DNA of 56,465 nt from Candidatus Gastranaerophilales bacterium (GCA_944324315.1 CALUVW010000012.1:1-56465); one strand, 5' to 3'; shown: positions 1 to 8,298, counted from the first letter of the stretch. Numbers and translations are program-made. The notes: generated from the letters alone by a model not told the origin.

Positions 1-776
1 TTACACGTTCAGAGAACGCAGCACATGTTGATACCAGTAACAAGAAACGTAAAGCAGCATTTACTCTGGCGGAAGTTCTTATCGCCCTCGGCATAATCGG
101 TGTAGTTGCTGCTTTGACAATGCCTTCTGTAATAAATGATTATAAAAAACAAGAAACAGCATCAAAATTGAGTCATACTTATTCTCTATTATCTCAGGCT
201 CTGGTTATGGCTCAAGCAGAACATGGTGATCAATCTACCTGGAAATTAGGTTTTACTTATGGTGCCAGTACAACTACAGGCAGCGAGGAAGATATATTGG
301 ATGAATTTCTTAATACATATTTGTTCCCGTATATAAAAATAATAAAAAATTACGGGTATATTAATGGTTCTGATTCTAGTCTTAAAGTTGGTTACAATGG
401 ACCTTATAAACCTTTATCAAAGCAATCTGCAGGCTTAAATCATGGTTATTATTTTATATTAGCGGACGGGACTTTGATTAACGCTTTTGTAGGTAATGAC
501 TGTAAAACTACGGATGCTGACGGTAATTGTACCGAAAGAGTGTTTGCATATATTACATTCGGTGTTGATATAAACGGTACTAAAGGTACTAATATAATGG
601 GTAAAGAATATTTTTTAATGTTCTATAATAACAGTCGTATGTTAATGTATGGTGTGAATCCGAATTTTGATAGAGAAACTATAAAGAATAATTGTGCAAG
701 TGATTCGGCGCTTTCATGCGGCGGACTTATACAACGTGACGGTTGGAAAGTAAGAGAAGATTATCCGTGGTTTTAA
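1..776 (+). CDS. Pseudopilin-like protein, prepilin-type N-terminus (5' partial)
   Basis: The reading frame is open from base 3, so the gene starts before the window. Codons at 48-110 encode KRKAAFTLAEVLIALGIIG, a class III (prepilin-type) signal: basic residues, a cleavage point before Phe with Ala rather than Gly at -1, then a hydrophobic helix with Glu at +5. The rest is a polar globular domain with Cys residues and a Gly/Asn-rich middle, ending in a GWKVREDYPWF tail also seen in the gene at 11034. A type II secretion or type IV pilus-like export system would be expected to process it. The exact role is unknown. It ends against the convergent PHP gene with a shared TTAA stop. Confidence 0.85.
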   Translation, partial: TRSENAAHVDTSNKKRKAAFTLAEVLIALGIIGVVAALTMPSVINDYKKQETASKLSHTYSLLSQALVMAQAEHGDQSTWKLGFTYGASTTTGSEEDILDEFLNTYLFPYIKIIKNYGYINGSDSSLKVGYNGPYKPLSKQSAGLNHGYYFILADGTLINAFVGNDCKTTDADGNCTERVFAYITFGVDINGTKGTNIMGKEYFLMFYNNSRMLMYGVNPNFDRETIKNNCASDSALSCGGLIQRDGWKVREDYPWF

Positions 777-1381
777 TCAAGCTCTTTAGTATGTAAATCA
801 GTACCGCCTGTTTTTATAAGGTTATATTTATCTGCGATTTTTTCAATTGTAGATGCTTTATGAAATTTAATAACACTTCTGTGCCGCTTATAGGGGTAAT
901 AAACCTCAAGCCCGTCAAGTCCGTAAGAAATTAATTTTTTTATAAATCTTTCAAGATTTATTGCCCAACAGCAGGCAGGATGAGCAAGTACAGCTTTCCC
1001 GCCTGCATTATGTATAGCTTTAATAAGTTTCTTTATATCTCTTTTTGCGAAAATACGTACTATATCAAGTTCTGTTTCTTTTTTTGATTTTGCGCATAAA
1101 GATAAAAGCTCTTTATTTTTAATATCAATATCGTATGCAAGTAAATGCATAAAAACATACCCGCACCATACATCAAATTCAACAGCAGGAATCAGTATTT
1201 CATCTTGAATTATTTTATGCGCTTCAATTGTGTTGTGGTCGCAAATGGCTATCTTTTTGTAGCCTTTTTCTTTTGCTTGTTTGAGTATCTCAGCAGGTTC
1301 TGCCTCCCCGTCCGAGTATACAGTGTGAATATGTAAATTTACTTTTTTATTTATATAATCTTCTTTTGTGTAATTTTCCAT
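773..1381 (-). CDS. PHP-domain metal-dependent phosphoesterase
   Basis: The protein carries the PHP-domain metal-binding motifs in order: HIHTVYSDG near the N-terminus, DHNT, then AVLAHPA in the middle and GGTDLH near the C-terminus. This is the arrangement of TrpH/YciV-like phosphoesterases, which hydrolyse nucleotide or oligonucleotide phosphates. At about 200 residues it is shorter than the usual 280, so it may be a minimal form. An in-frame ATG at 1405 lies upstream of a TATAAT box (1402-1397 on this strand). The ATG at 1381, about 9 bases after the expected transcription start, is therefore the better start. The substrate cannot be told from sequence. Confidence 0.75.
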   Translation of the reverse strand: MENYTKEDYINKKVNLHIHTVYSDGEAEPAEILKQAKEKGYKKIAICDHNTIEAHKIIQDEILIPAVEFDVWCGYVFMHLLAYDIDIKNKELLSLCAKSKKETELDIVRIFAKRDIKKLIKAIHNAGGKAVLAHPACCWAINLERFIKKLISYGLDGLEVYYPYKRHRSVIKFHKASTIEKIADKYNLIKTGGTDLHTKELD

Positions 1382-1427
1382 ATTTGTAATAAAATTATTA
1401 TACAATAAAATTATATATAGGAGAGAT

Positions 1428-2420
1428 ATGTCAAGAGAAGATAAAAGTGTTTGGCTTATATTTTTTGAAGGTATAAAAATTTATGCATTAAATATTCATA
1501 AATTTTTACTTTATATGAGTTTTCCTGTATTAGGACAAATTTTGGGTCTTTTTATGATTTTTGGCTTGACATGGTGGTATACGCAAAATTATCAGGAATT
1601 AGTCGTTAGATATCCGGCCTTAAATGATTTTTCTACAATGATTTTGTGTGTAGTTCTAACTATTATCCCGGGGCTTTTAATATTTGTAAGGGCTTTTTGG
1701 GATTATCTTGTCGCTTTTGGTGCTTTAAATTCAATGACAGACGGGTATTTGAATACGGGAAGAGTGTACGATTTCCGCGCTCATAACAGTGTTGTTACTA
1801 GAAAAACATTTTCTTTTATAGCGATATGGCTTCTTATCAGCATATTTACTATAGTTGCTGTGATTCCGGTTTTTTGGATTTTTGGCATTGTTCTTTTTAT
1901 ATATTTTATACTTGTGTTTCAAGTTTTTACTTTTGAAAACGGACATTCGCCTTTTGGTTATTTTAAAAGAAGTTTATATTTAATAAAAGGCAAGTTTGCA
2001 AGAACATTTCTTCTGATGACAATACTTACAGTGTTTACCTATTATTTGTTAACAGCAGGATTGGGCGTTTTATTTGATTCTTTTAATCTATCAGGATATT
2101 TAGCAAAGATATTTGAGTATTGGGCTTACTCTCTTCCTCTGGAAGCTGTTGAGCGTTTTAATATAACTCCTGCCTTAATCGGGGCAGAGCTTGTTAAACA
2201 GGTTGTGTTTTTCCTGGTTGTCGGTTATACTCTGCCGATAAGGAGTATATGCTGGACATTGTGGTATAAAAATCTTTTTGACGGTGATATTCTTGATGAT
2301 AAGCCTAAAAAACAAAAATCATCTTCAAAGAAAATTAAAGCAAAAACTTTTAAAATAGAAAAACGAGGAATTGATCCTGAAATTATCAGACGTGCAAGAC
2401 TCGAAGATGATGAGTATTAA
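1428..2420 (+). CDS. Multi-pass membrane protein of unknown function
   Basis: I do not recognise the family. The protein has about six strongly hydrophobic segments between residues 20 and 275, with large aromatic content. A soluble basic tail of about 50 residues (Lys-rich, KKQKSSSKKIK) follows and ends in acidic residues. A strong ribosome binding site (AGGAGAG) lies 5 bases before the ATG. The next gene starts 3 bases after the stop, so they are probably co-transcribed with the zinc-ribbon protein and RNase PH. The overall look resembles the two membrane proteins at 53459-54971, but I cannot show homology. Confidence 0.7.
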   Translation: MSREDKSVWLIFFEGIKIYALNIHKFLLYMSFPVLGQILGLFMIFGLTWWYTQNYQELVVRYPALNDFSTMILCVVLTIIPGLLIFVRAFWDYLVAFGALNSMTDGYLNTGRVYDFRAHNSVVTRKTFSFIAIWLLISIFTIVAVIPVFWIFGIVLFIYFILVFQVFTFENGHSPFGYFKRSLYLIKGKFARTFLLMTILTVFTYYLLTAGLGVLFDSFNLSGYLAKIFEYWAYSLPLEAVERFNITPALIGAELVKQVVFFLVVGYTLPIRSICWTLWYKNLFDGDILDDKPKKQKSSSKKIKAKTFKIEKRGIDPEIIRRARLEDDEY

Positions 2421-2423
2421 GAT

Positions 2424-2639
2424 ATGTTTATTTGTAAAAATTGCAAATCAGTAGATAAATTTGAATTAATGTTTTCACCCGACTACCGTGGAGAAAAAAG
2501 TTTTAAGCAGGAATATAACAAAGACGGTGATATAGAAATAACTGTTGATGGTTATAAATTTATCCCGGATTTGCAGTTTATGAATGATCATGCTGTATGC
2601 AGATATTGCGGACAAATTTATATGTGGGATTACGAATAA
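2424..2639 (+). CDS. Small zinc-ribbon protein
   Basis: A 71-residue protein with two Cys-x2-Cys knuckles, CKNC at residues 4-7 and CRYC near residue 59, separated by a beta-rich linker. This is the layout of a single zinc ribbon. It sits between a membrane protein (3 bases upstream) and RNase PH (start 11 bases after the stop), which suggests one transcript. No catalytic residues are visible, so it may bind nucleic acid or a partner protein. Function unknown. Confidence 0.6.
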   Translation: MFICKNCKSVDKFELMFSPDYRGEKSFKQEYNKDGDIEITVDGYKFIPDLQFMNDHAVCRYCGQIYMWDYE

Positions 2640-2650
2640 CGAGGATAAAT

Positions 2651-3355
2651 ATGAAAAGAGAAGGAAGAAAAAATAACGAAACACGTGAAATAAAATTTAT
2701 TAAAGATTACACAAAACATGCATTAGGTTCAGTACTTGTAGAATTTGGCGACACAAGAGTTTTAACAACGGCGTCGGTTGAAGAAGGCAAACCAAAATGG
2801 ATGACTAAAGATGATCCTCGTGGCTGGCTTACGGCGGAATATTCTCTGCTGCCTTCCGCTCCTAATACCAGATGCCAGAGAGAAAGAACGAAAATTTCAG
2901 GCAGAACTCAGGAAATTCAGCGTCTTATCGGAAGAAGTCTTAGAGCCTGTATTGATTTAGAAAAAATCCCTGATTTGACTATAACAATTGACGCCGATGT
3001 TATTCAAGCTGACGGTGGAACCAGAACTGCGAGCATCTGCGGCGGTTTTCTTGCCTTGAAACTCGCTGTTGAAAAACTCCTTAAAAACGGAACATTGAAA
3101 GAAAATCCTATAATTGAGCCTGTTGCTGCAATATCTGCAGGTATAGTTGACGGAGAAGTCAGGCTTGATTTGGATTATGAAGAGGATTCGCACGCTCAGG
3201 TTGACAGCAATGTTGTTTTAACTAAAAGCGGTAAAATTATTGAATTTCAAACTACTGCTGAGGGCGAACCTTATGAAAAAGCTCAAATGATTGAAATTTT
3301 TAATATTGCAGAACAAGGAATAAAAAAAATAGTTGATATGTACGATTTTATTTAG
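2651..3355 (+). CDS. rph: Ribonuclease PH
   Basis: Phosphate-dependent 3'-5' exoribonuclease that trims the 3' ends of tRNA precursors. The 234-residue length and motifs fit the family: KHALGSVLVEFGDTRVLTTASVE at the N-terminus, RGWLTAEYSLLPSA, the arginine-rich RQRERTKISGRTQEIQRLIGRSLR-like segment that binds phosphate and RNA (here CQRERTKISGRTQEIQ), and DADVIQADGGTRTASI. An in-frame start exists at 2597 inside the preceding gene. The ATG at 2651 has a purine-rich site (GAGGA) at the right distance and matches the family N-terminus, so it is chosen. Confidence 0.95.
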   Translation: MKREGRKNNETREIKFIKDYTKHALGSVLVEFGDTRVLTTASVEEGKPKWMTKDDPRGWLTAEYSLLPSAPNTRCQRERTKISGRTQEIQRLIGRSLRACIDLEKIPDLTITIDADVIQADGGTRTASICGGFLALKLAVEKLLKNGTLKENPIIEPVAAISAGIVDGEVRLDLDYEEDSHAQVDSNVVLTKSGKIIEFQTTAEGEPYEKAQMIEIFNIAEQGIKKIVDMYDFI

Positions 3356-3388
3356 TATAATATTTTTTATAAAAAAGGAGAGTGTATT

Positions 3389-3715
3389 ATGAAAAAATTA
3401 TTGATTGCATCATTAGTGTTAGTTATGACAGGCGCTGCAGCTGTTTATGCAGCTGATTCTGAACCTTCAACTTACACAGAAAGATTTATTCAAAAACACA
3501 CCCAGAAAATAGTTGACAAAGAAAAAGAATTGCAGCAGCAGCAAAAAGCAAGAGAAGAAGCTATGGAAAAACAACGTCAGGAACGTCTTGAAAGACAAGA
3601 AGCTTTCCAGAAAAAAATAGAAGCTGACAAAAAAGCTCGTGAAGATGCACAAAAAGCAAGGCAGCAAAAATTTGAAAAGAAAAAACAGTTGTGGAATGAG
3701 TTAATCTCAGAATAG
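3389..3715 (+). CDS. Secreted basic coiled-coil protein A
   Basis: Residues 1-21 form a Sec signal peptide (MKKLLIASLVLVMTGAAAVYA, here split as a basic start, hydrophobic core and AxA-type cleavage before ADSEPS). The mature part is almost entirely a Lys/Glu/Gln/Arg-rich helix with predicted coiled coil and ends in KKKQLWNELISE. A TATAAT lies over the stop of rph and a strong AAAGGAG ribosome site precedes the ATG, so it probably has its own promoter. It is a tandem paralogue of the next gene. Location is periplasm or cell envelope. Function unknown. Confidence 0.7.
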   Translation: MKKLLIASLVLVMTGAAAVYAADSEPSTYTERFIQKHTQKIVDKEKELQQQQKAREEAMEKQRQERLERQEAFQKKIEADKKAREDAQKARQQKFEKKKQLWNELISE

Positions 3716-3739
3716 TAAAATTTTGAAAGCGAGGTTTCT

Positions 3740-4063
3740 ATGAAGAAAAAATTAGCAGCTCTTATGGCAGTTGCAGTGTTGAGTATGTCCTCTGTTTATG
3801 CGGCAGAAGCGCAAGGACCAGTATCAAGATGGCTTGATAATTTAACAAGTAAAGTTGCAAAGAAAGAACAATCAGCTTATCAAAAACAACAGGCTAAACA
3901 GCAAAAACTTGCAGAAAAAAAGAAAAAAAGAGAACAAAAGCTTGCAAAGAAAAGAGCTAAAGCAAAACAAAAACAGTTAGAAAGACAAAAAAAAGCTCAA
4001 GAGCATCAGCAAAAAGTCCAAAAGAAAAGATCATTATTGAAAGAATTATTCTCAGATGATTAA
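3740..4063 (+). CDS. Secreted basic coiled-coil protein B
   Basis: Same design as the gene 24 bases upstream: a 22-residue signal peptide ending SSVYA, then a short Ser/Trp-containing linker, then a Lys/Gln/Arg-rich helix in which about half the residues are basic. It ends KKRSLLKELFSDD, similar to the partner's KKKQLWNELISE. The strong positive charge and lack of any domain suggest an envelope protein that binds acidic polymers, but this is inference. The pair ends at a strong terminator at 4072-4098. Confidence 0.7.
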   Translation: MKKKLAALMAVAVLSMSSVYAAEAQGPVSRWLDNLTSKVAKKEQSAYQKQQAKQQKLAEKKKKREQKLAKKRAKAKQKQLERQKKAQEHQQKVQKKRSLLKELFSDD

Positions 4064-4071
4064 GTAATAAG

Positions 4072-4098
4072 AAAGATGTCTTTTTAGACATCTTTTTT
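4072..4098 (+). terminator. Rho-independent terminator after the coiled-coil pair
   Basis: A hairpin with arms AAAGATGTC and GACATCTTT and a six-base loop is followed by a T run. Confidence 0.85.
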
Positions 4099-4100
4099 AT

Positions 4101-4129
4101 TTGTATAAAATATTTCTCTGTGCTAAAAT
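4101..4129 (+). promoter_or_regulatory. Promoter of acetolactate synthase gene
   Basis: TTGTAT, a 17-base spacer and TAAAAT preceded by TG (extended -10) give a near-consensus housekeeping promoter. Transcription should begin near 4136, which rules out the upstream in-frame start at 4120. Confidence 0.7.
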
Positions 4130-4155
4130 CCATTTATAAAAAATGGAGTTCTTAT

Positions 4156-5796
4156 ATGCAAATTTTAACGAAAACTCTTACAGGAGCTCAAATTCTTGTA
4201 GAAACTTTAAAAAAGCTAGGGGTTGATACAATTTTTGGTTACCCCGGTGGAATTGTGCTAAATGTTTATGATGAACTCTTTAAACAAAATGACATAAAAC
4301 ATTATCTTGTACGTCATGAGCAGGCAGCTGTTCACGCTGCAGAAGGTTATGCAAGAGTATCAGGCAAGTGCGGGGTTGTTCTTGTAACATCTGGACCCGG
4401 GGCAACTAATACTGTTACAGGTATTGCAGATGCATATCTTGACGGTACTCCTCTTCTTGTTTTAACTGGTCAAGTAATGGCTGATTTATTGCATCAGGAT
4501 GCTTTTCAAGAAGTTGATATTTTAAGTATTACAAAATCCTGTACAAAGAAAAATTATCAGGTAAAGGATGCAAAAAATCTTGAACGAACGTTGACAGAAG
4601 CGTTTAAAACTGCAATGTCTGGCAGGCAGGGGCCTGTTCTTGTTGATATAACAAAGAATGTTTTTGCTGAAAACTATGAATTTTACCCTGATATTTGTTA
4701 TGACTCAGCTGAAAATAAAGAAATTGCATCTAATGATGTTAAAGAGGCTTTGGGTGCTTTGTGCAGAGCCGAGCGTCCTTTAATTATAGCCGGCGGCGGG
4801 GTAATTCAGGCAAATGCTTCTGAACAATTAATTGAGTTTGCTCATCTTTTAAATATCCCTGTTGTGTGTTCAATGATGGGACTTGGAGGTTTTCCCGCAG
4901 ATGATGAAAATTATGCCGGTATGATTGGAATTTTTGGCCATTCTTCGGCAAATAAAGCCTTAAAAGAGAGCGATCTTGTCCTTGCTGTCGGGACAAGATT
5001 TAATGATAGAATAAGATGTTGTTTTGCGAAAGATGATTTGTCTAAAAAACTTATTCACCTTGACATAAGCAAAAAAGAAATCTCAAGAGTAATTCCTGCT
5101 GCAATAGAACTTGTAGGGGATGCGAAAGAAATTCTATCTATAATGATTGATAGTTATAAAAAGCGAAATTATAATGCTTCGACAAATCATAGCTGGTGTG
5201 ATTATTTGCATGAATTAAAAAAACACAACCCATCTCCTGTAAAAAAATCCGATAAACTTCATTCGTTTGAAGTTATGCAGGAAATTCGAAATTGTCTGGA
5301 GGGTAAAAATCCTGTTATCTCGACTGAAGTCGGACAGCATCAGGTCTGGGCTGCAAGATATTTAAAATTTAATCAGCCGCGTAAATTTTTAACCTCCGGC
5401 GGACTTGGCACAATGGGATTTGGTTTGCCTGCGGCAATAGGTGCATCTGTTGCATTGGGCGGACAGCCTGTTGTCTGCATAGCAGGCGACGGTTCCTTTC
5501 AGATGAATATGCAGGAGCTTGCAACATGCGCGGACTACAATGTTCCTGTGAAGATTTTCATAATCAATAACGGCTATCTTGGCATGGTAAGACAATTTCA
5601 GGAAAAAAGCTGTAATGAAAGGTATTTTGCGACTCAAATTTCAAATCCTGATTATATAAAGCTGGCGGAAAGCTACGGGATAAAATGTATAAGAGTTGAA
5701 AAATTTGAGGATATAAAACCTGCTGTTGAACAGGCGTATAATTCACAATCGCCTTTTATTGTAGACTTTGTTGTAGAACCTATGGAAATATTATAA
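4156..5796 (+). CDS. ilvB: Acetolactate synthase large subunit
   Basis: Thiamine-diphosphate enzyme that condenses two pyruvates, or pyruvate and 2-oxobutyrate, at the start of branched-chain amino acid synthesis. Visible are the catalytic Glu in RHEQAAVHAAEGYAR, the GPGATN segment, the HQDAFQE loop, the central FAD-type domain with GTRFNDR, and the ThDP site GDGSFQMNMQEL ending in NNGYLG. The start at 4156 follows a TGGAG site and lies downstream of the promoter. The usually conserved Trp after GMVRQ is Phe here. No regulatory subunit gene (ilvN) is adjacent, so either it is elsewhere or the enzyme works alone. Confidence 0.92.
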   Translation: MQILTKTLTGAQILVETLKKLGVDTIFGYPGGIVLNVYDELFKQNDIKHYLVRHEQAAVHAAEGYARVSGKCGVVLVTSGPGATNTVTGIADAYLDGTPLLVLTGQVMADLLHQDAFQEVDILSITKSCTKKNYQVKDAKNLERTLTEAFKTAMSGRQGPVLVDITKNVFAENYEFYPDICYDSAENKEIASNDVKEALGALCRAERPLIIAGGGVIQANASEQLIEFAHLLNIPVVCSMMGLGGFPADDENYAGMIGIFGHSSANKALKESDLVLAVGTRFNDRIRCCFAKDDLSKKLIHLDISKKEISRVIPAAIELVGDAKEILSIMIDSYKKRNYNASTNHSWCDYLHELKKHNPSPVKKSDKLHSFEVMQEIRNCLEGKNPVISTEVGQHQVWAARYLKFNQPRKFLTSGGLGTMGFGLPAAIGASVALGGQPVVCIAGDGSFQMNMQELATCADYNVPVKIFIINNGYLGMVRQFQEKSCNERYFATQISNPDYIKLAESYGIKCIRVEKFEDIKPAVEQAYNSQSPFIVDFVVEPMEIL

Positions 5797-5798
5797 AA

Positions 5799-6398
5799 CT
5801 AATCCATCTGTGAATAAACTCTTTTAATTTCTTGAATATCATGCCACATAAGCCATTTTGGGCTGCCTTTTTCTCGAGAATCATTTCGCAAAAGATATGA
5901 CGGGTGAAAAATTGGCATCATCTTTGACATATAAGGTCCTTCAAACCATTTGCCTCTGAGTTTTGTAATTCCTTGTGTTGTTTCAATAAAAGAGTGTACG
6001 GCAACTCGTCCGCAAAGAAGAATTATACGTGGTTTTAAAATTTCTATTTGTGCCTCAAGATATTCTCTGCAAGCGGCTTTTTCTTCCGGTAGAGGGTCAC
6101 GGTTATCAGGCGGACGGCATTTTAGGGTATTACAGATGTAAACATCTTTTTGTCTTGATAAACCCACTGACGCAAATATTTTGTCCAAAAGCTGTCCCGC
6201 TTTCCCGACAAACGGCTCGCCTTTTTGATCTTCATAGTATCCCGGAGCTTCCCCGATAAGCATAAGTTTGTGATTTGGCAGACCGCCTGAAAAAACAATA
6301 TTTGTTCTGCTTTTTCCAAGCGGACATTTATGGCAGGAAAGACATTTTTCTCTGACTTTGTCAAGTTGTTCAATTTCAATTGTTGTAGCTTCTTGCAT
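5799..6398 (-). CDS. Uracil-DNA glycosylase, family 4 (iron-sulfur type)
   Basis: Removes uracil from DNA. Motifs of the family 4 enzymes are clear: the cysteine pair CLSCHKCPLG near the N-terminus, GEAPGYYEDQKGEPFVGKAG (motif 1), CNTLKCRPPDNRDP, and the C-terminal HPSYLLR. The four cysteines ligating a 4Fe-4S cluster can be assigned to these segments plus the downstream CREYLE and LLCGR. In-frame ATGs at 6434 and 6428 lie inside or upstream of a good promoter (TTGAAA, 17 bases, TATAAT). The ATG at 6398, seven bases after the -10 box, is the likely leaderless start. Length 199 residues. Confidence 0.9.
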   Translation of the reverse strand: MQEATTIEIEQLDKVREKCLSCHKCPLGKSRTNIVFSGGLPNHKLMLIGEAPGYYEDQKGEPFVGKAGQLLDKIFASVGLSRQKDVYICNTLKCRPPDNRDPLPEEKAACREYLEAQIEILKPRIILLCGRVAVHSFIETTQGITKLRGKWFEGPYMSKMMPIFHPSYLLRNDSREKGSPKWLMWHDIQEIKRVYSQMD

Positions 6399-6405
6399 TA
6401 ATGAA

Positions 6406-6434
6406 ATTATACTCCCAATATATATCATTTTCAA
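6406..6434 (-). promoter_or_regulatory. Promoter giving a leaderless uracil-DNA glycosylase mRNA
   Basis: On the minus strand TTGAAA (6434-6429), a 17-base spacer and TATAAT (6411-6406) are followed after seven bases by the ATG at 6398, so transcription should start at or next to the start codon. Confidence 0.7.
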
Positions 6435-6449
6435 AGGAATACGAGAATA

Positions 6450-6680
6450 TTAGATATTTTTCTCTCCGATATTTTTGAATAAATCTTCAACAGGAATTTT
6501 AAGAGCATTCGCAGTATCAAATACAATAAATGCAGATGGAGTTTGCCGTGCCTGTTCTATCTGGCAAATTGTGTTATAGCTTACTCCGACTGAAAATGCC
6601 AGTTCGGTTTGTGACATACCTTTTCTTACTCTTTCTGCTTTTATGTTTTTGGCTAAAATCTTCAGTCTTTCGTCTCTCAT
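6450..6680 (-). CDS. Small HTH-XRE transcriptional regulator
   Basis: A 76-residue Cro/C1-type helix-turn-helix protein: IKAERVRKGMSQTELAFSVGVSYNTICQIEQARQ-like core (split here as KGMSQTELAFSVGVSYNTI and CQIEQARQTPS), followed by the usual ALKIPVEDLF tail. There is no extra effector domain. An in-frame upstream ATG at 6707 lies before the -10 box. The ATG at 6680 is six bases after a TATAAT, so a leaderless start is likely. It is divergent from the small gene at 6778 and a perfect inverted repeat lies between them, so autoregulation and control of that neighbour are plausible. Confidence 0.85.
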   Translation of the reverse strand: MRDERLKILAKNIKAERVRKGMSQTELAFSVGVSYNTICQIEQARQTPSAFIVFDTANALKIPVEDLFKNIGEKNI

Positions 6681-6686
6681 TCTATA

Positions 6687-6714
6687 ATTATATAAGTTGA
6701 CAAACAAATAACAA
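6687..6714 (-). promoter_or_regulatory. Promoter of the HTH regulator (leaderless)
   Basis: TTGTTA (6714-6709), 16 bases, TATAAT (6692-6687), then six bases to the ATG at 6680. It overlaps the opposing promoter of the next gene. Confidence 0.6.
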
Positions 6715-6725
6715 TCAGATATACT
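6697..6725 (+). promoter_or_regulatory. Promoter of the small gene at 6778
   Basis: Consensus TTGACA (6697-6702), exactly 17 bases, TATACT (6720-6725). The predicted start of transcription near 6732 lies inside the inverted repeat at 6721-6743. Confidence 0.75.
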
Positions 6726-6743
6726 ACTAATTACTAGTAGTAT
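6721..6743. promoter_or_regulatory. Putative operator: 9-bp perfect inverted repeat
   Basis: Arms ATACTACTA and TAGTAGTAT flank a five-base spacer. The repeat covers the -10 box and the start of transcription of the rightward promoter, the typical place for repressor binding. The adjacent HTH protein is the obvious candidate ligand. Confidence 0.55.
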
Positions 6744-6777
6744 AATAGTAGTTATTATTAAAAAAGGAATAGTATAG

Positions 6778-6993
6778 ATGATTGATGCAGATACAATTGA
6801 AGAAATAGATATATTAAAAAATATGATAAGCGAAGTGATTAATCTTTCAATTGTAAATGAAGATTCAGTTATTCATCGTAACAAATCAGGGCTTGATAAT
6901 CCTCATATAATTTCTCTTGTGCATATTATTATTCAGAAACTTTATGTTATTCAAAATCAGGTTGATTATTTAAGCAGAAGGTTCGAGGAGTGA
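6778..6993 (+). CDS. Small protein of unknown function
   Basis: A 71-residue acidic, mostly helical protein with no recognised domain. An AAAAAGGAA ribosome site lies 8 bases before the ATG and a consensus promoter plus putative operator precede it, which supports a real gene. It is divergent from the HTH regulator and overlaps the end of the convergent M16 protease gene by 24 bases. HTH gene, operator and small helical protein together resemble a regulated two-gene module, though I see no toxin motif. Confidence 0.55.
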   Translation: MIDADTIEEIDILKNMISEVINLSIVNEDSVIHRNKSGLDNPHIISLVHIIIQKLYVIQNQVDYLSRRFEE

Positions 6994-8298
6994 TATAACT
7001 GCATTATTAAGACTTAAATATTTTTTTATTGTATTTTCAAGGTTATCAATCGTTATATCTTCAACATCTTTGAGATAATTTTCAATTAGTTTCAAATCTT
7101 CGCAAACTGTCATATAGTATCCGATTGTTTCACCGATTTCAGAAACAGTTTCTGCAGAAAATGCAAAACGTGATTTGATTTTTTTCTTTGCTTTTTCGAG
7201 TTCTTCTTCTGTTATTTTGTTTGTTAAAAGATTTTCTATTTCTTTTTTTACAAGTTCTATTGCCTTATCCCGTTTTTCCGGTTTGAAGTTTGCCTGAACA
7301 AAAAAATTGTTGCCGTCTTTAAACTGATAATGTTCCGCACTAACCATATTAAAAATAGGCTCTTTTTGTTTTTCTATCAGGTGCTGGTACAGTCTTGAAC
7401 TTGTGCTTTCTCCTAAAATTATGCTTATTATATCAAGTTCAATATTCTCTTTTAATTGATTGGCTTTTGGGCCCAAAAATCCTAGCATAAGATAAGACGT
7501 ATTTGATTTGCCTGTATTTTCGACAACAATTGTATGATCTGTCGGAGTATCAAGTTCATTAATTCTTTTAGGAGTATTTTCTCTGCCTTTGAAATCGAAC
7601 TCTTTTTCAACTTTTTCTAGAATTTTTTCTTTGTCAAAATCTCCGACAATAATTGTTGTCATATTTTCGGGGGTATAGAATGTTTTGTAATAATTCATTA
7701 TTTCATCGCGTGTAACACGTGAAATTATTTCAGGTGTACCTATAACATCGCGTTTGTACGGATGTTTTTTGTACATATTAAAGTTGCAGGCATTGTAAAC
7801 TTTTGTCCAGTTTTGATCTTTGCGCATTCTGATTTCTTCTATTACAACGTGGCGTTCGCGCTTGTCAGTAACTTTCGGGTTGTTAAGATCAAACGGAGCG
7901 CCTATTTCATCTTCCGGTAGAACCGGATCAAGCATCATATCAGCATGAAGTTCTATTGCAAGGTTTAAATCGCAATTTTGAGGCCCTTTGGGCAGAGTTA
8001 CATAGTAGAATGTATAATCTTTCCAGGTTGCGGCATTTACTATTGCGCCTTTTGCTTCAAGAGTTTTGTCAAAGTATCCTGCTTTATGCTTATGTGTACC
8101 TTTAAACATCAAGTGTTCCAAAAAGTGAGAAATCCCGTTATTTGTATCATCTTCATTTATTGAACCTGTTTTGACCCATGTACTGACATTTACAAGTTCG
8201 CCTTCTTTATGTGCAAGTACGATTTTATGCCCGTTCTCTCTTTCGTAAATCTCTACATCTTCTGTAAGGTACGGATATTTGACAGTTGTTTTTTTCAT
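6970..8298 (-). CDS. M16 family zinc protease (pitrilysin-like)
   Basis: The inverted zinc motif HFLEH occupies residues 58-62 and the distal Glu pair lies near residues 154-155 (VVIEEIRMRK), with the family segment NAATWKDYTFYYVTLP between. A second M16 half-domain follows (residues 220-440), giving the 442-residue length of processing-peptidase-like members. No signal peptide is visible, so it is probably cytosolic. A GGGAGAA site precedes the ATG. The metal ligands are intact, so it should be active. The substrate is unknown. Confidence 0.9.
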   Translation of the reverse strand: MKKTTVKYPYLTEDVEIYERENGHKIVLAHKEGELVNVSTWVKTGSINEDDTNNGISHFLEHLMFKGTHKHKAGYFDKTLEAKGAIVNAATWKDYTFYYVTLPKGPQNCDLNLAIELHADMMLDPVLPEDEIGAPFDLNNPKVTDKRERHVVIEEIRMRKDQNWTKVYNACNFNMYKKHPYKRDVIGTPEIISRVTRDEIMNYYKTFYTPENMTTIIVGDFDKEKILEKVEKEFDFKGRENTPKRINELDTPTDHTIVVENTGKSNTSYLMLGFLGPKANQLKENIELDIISIILGESTSSRLYQHLIEKQKEPIFNMVSAEHYQFKDGNNFFVQANFKPEKRDKAIELVKKEIENLLTNKITEEELEKAKKKIKSRFAFSAETVSEIGETIGYYMTVCEDLKLIENYLKDVEDITIDNLENTIKKYLSLNNAVISLLEPSA

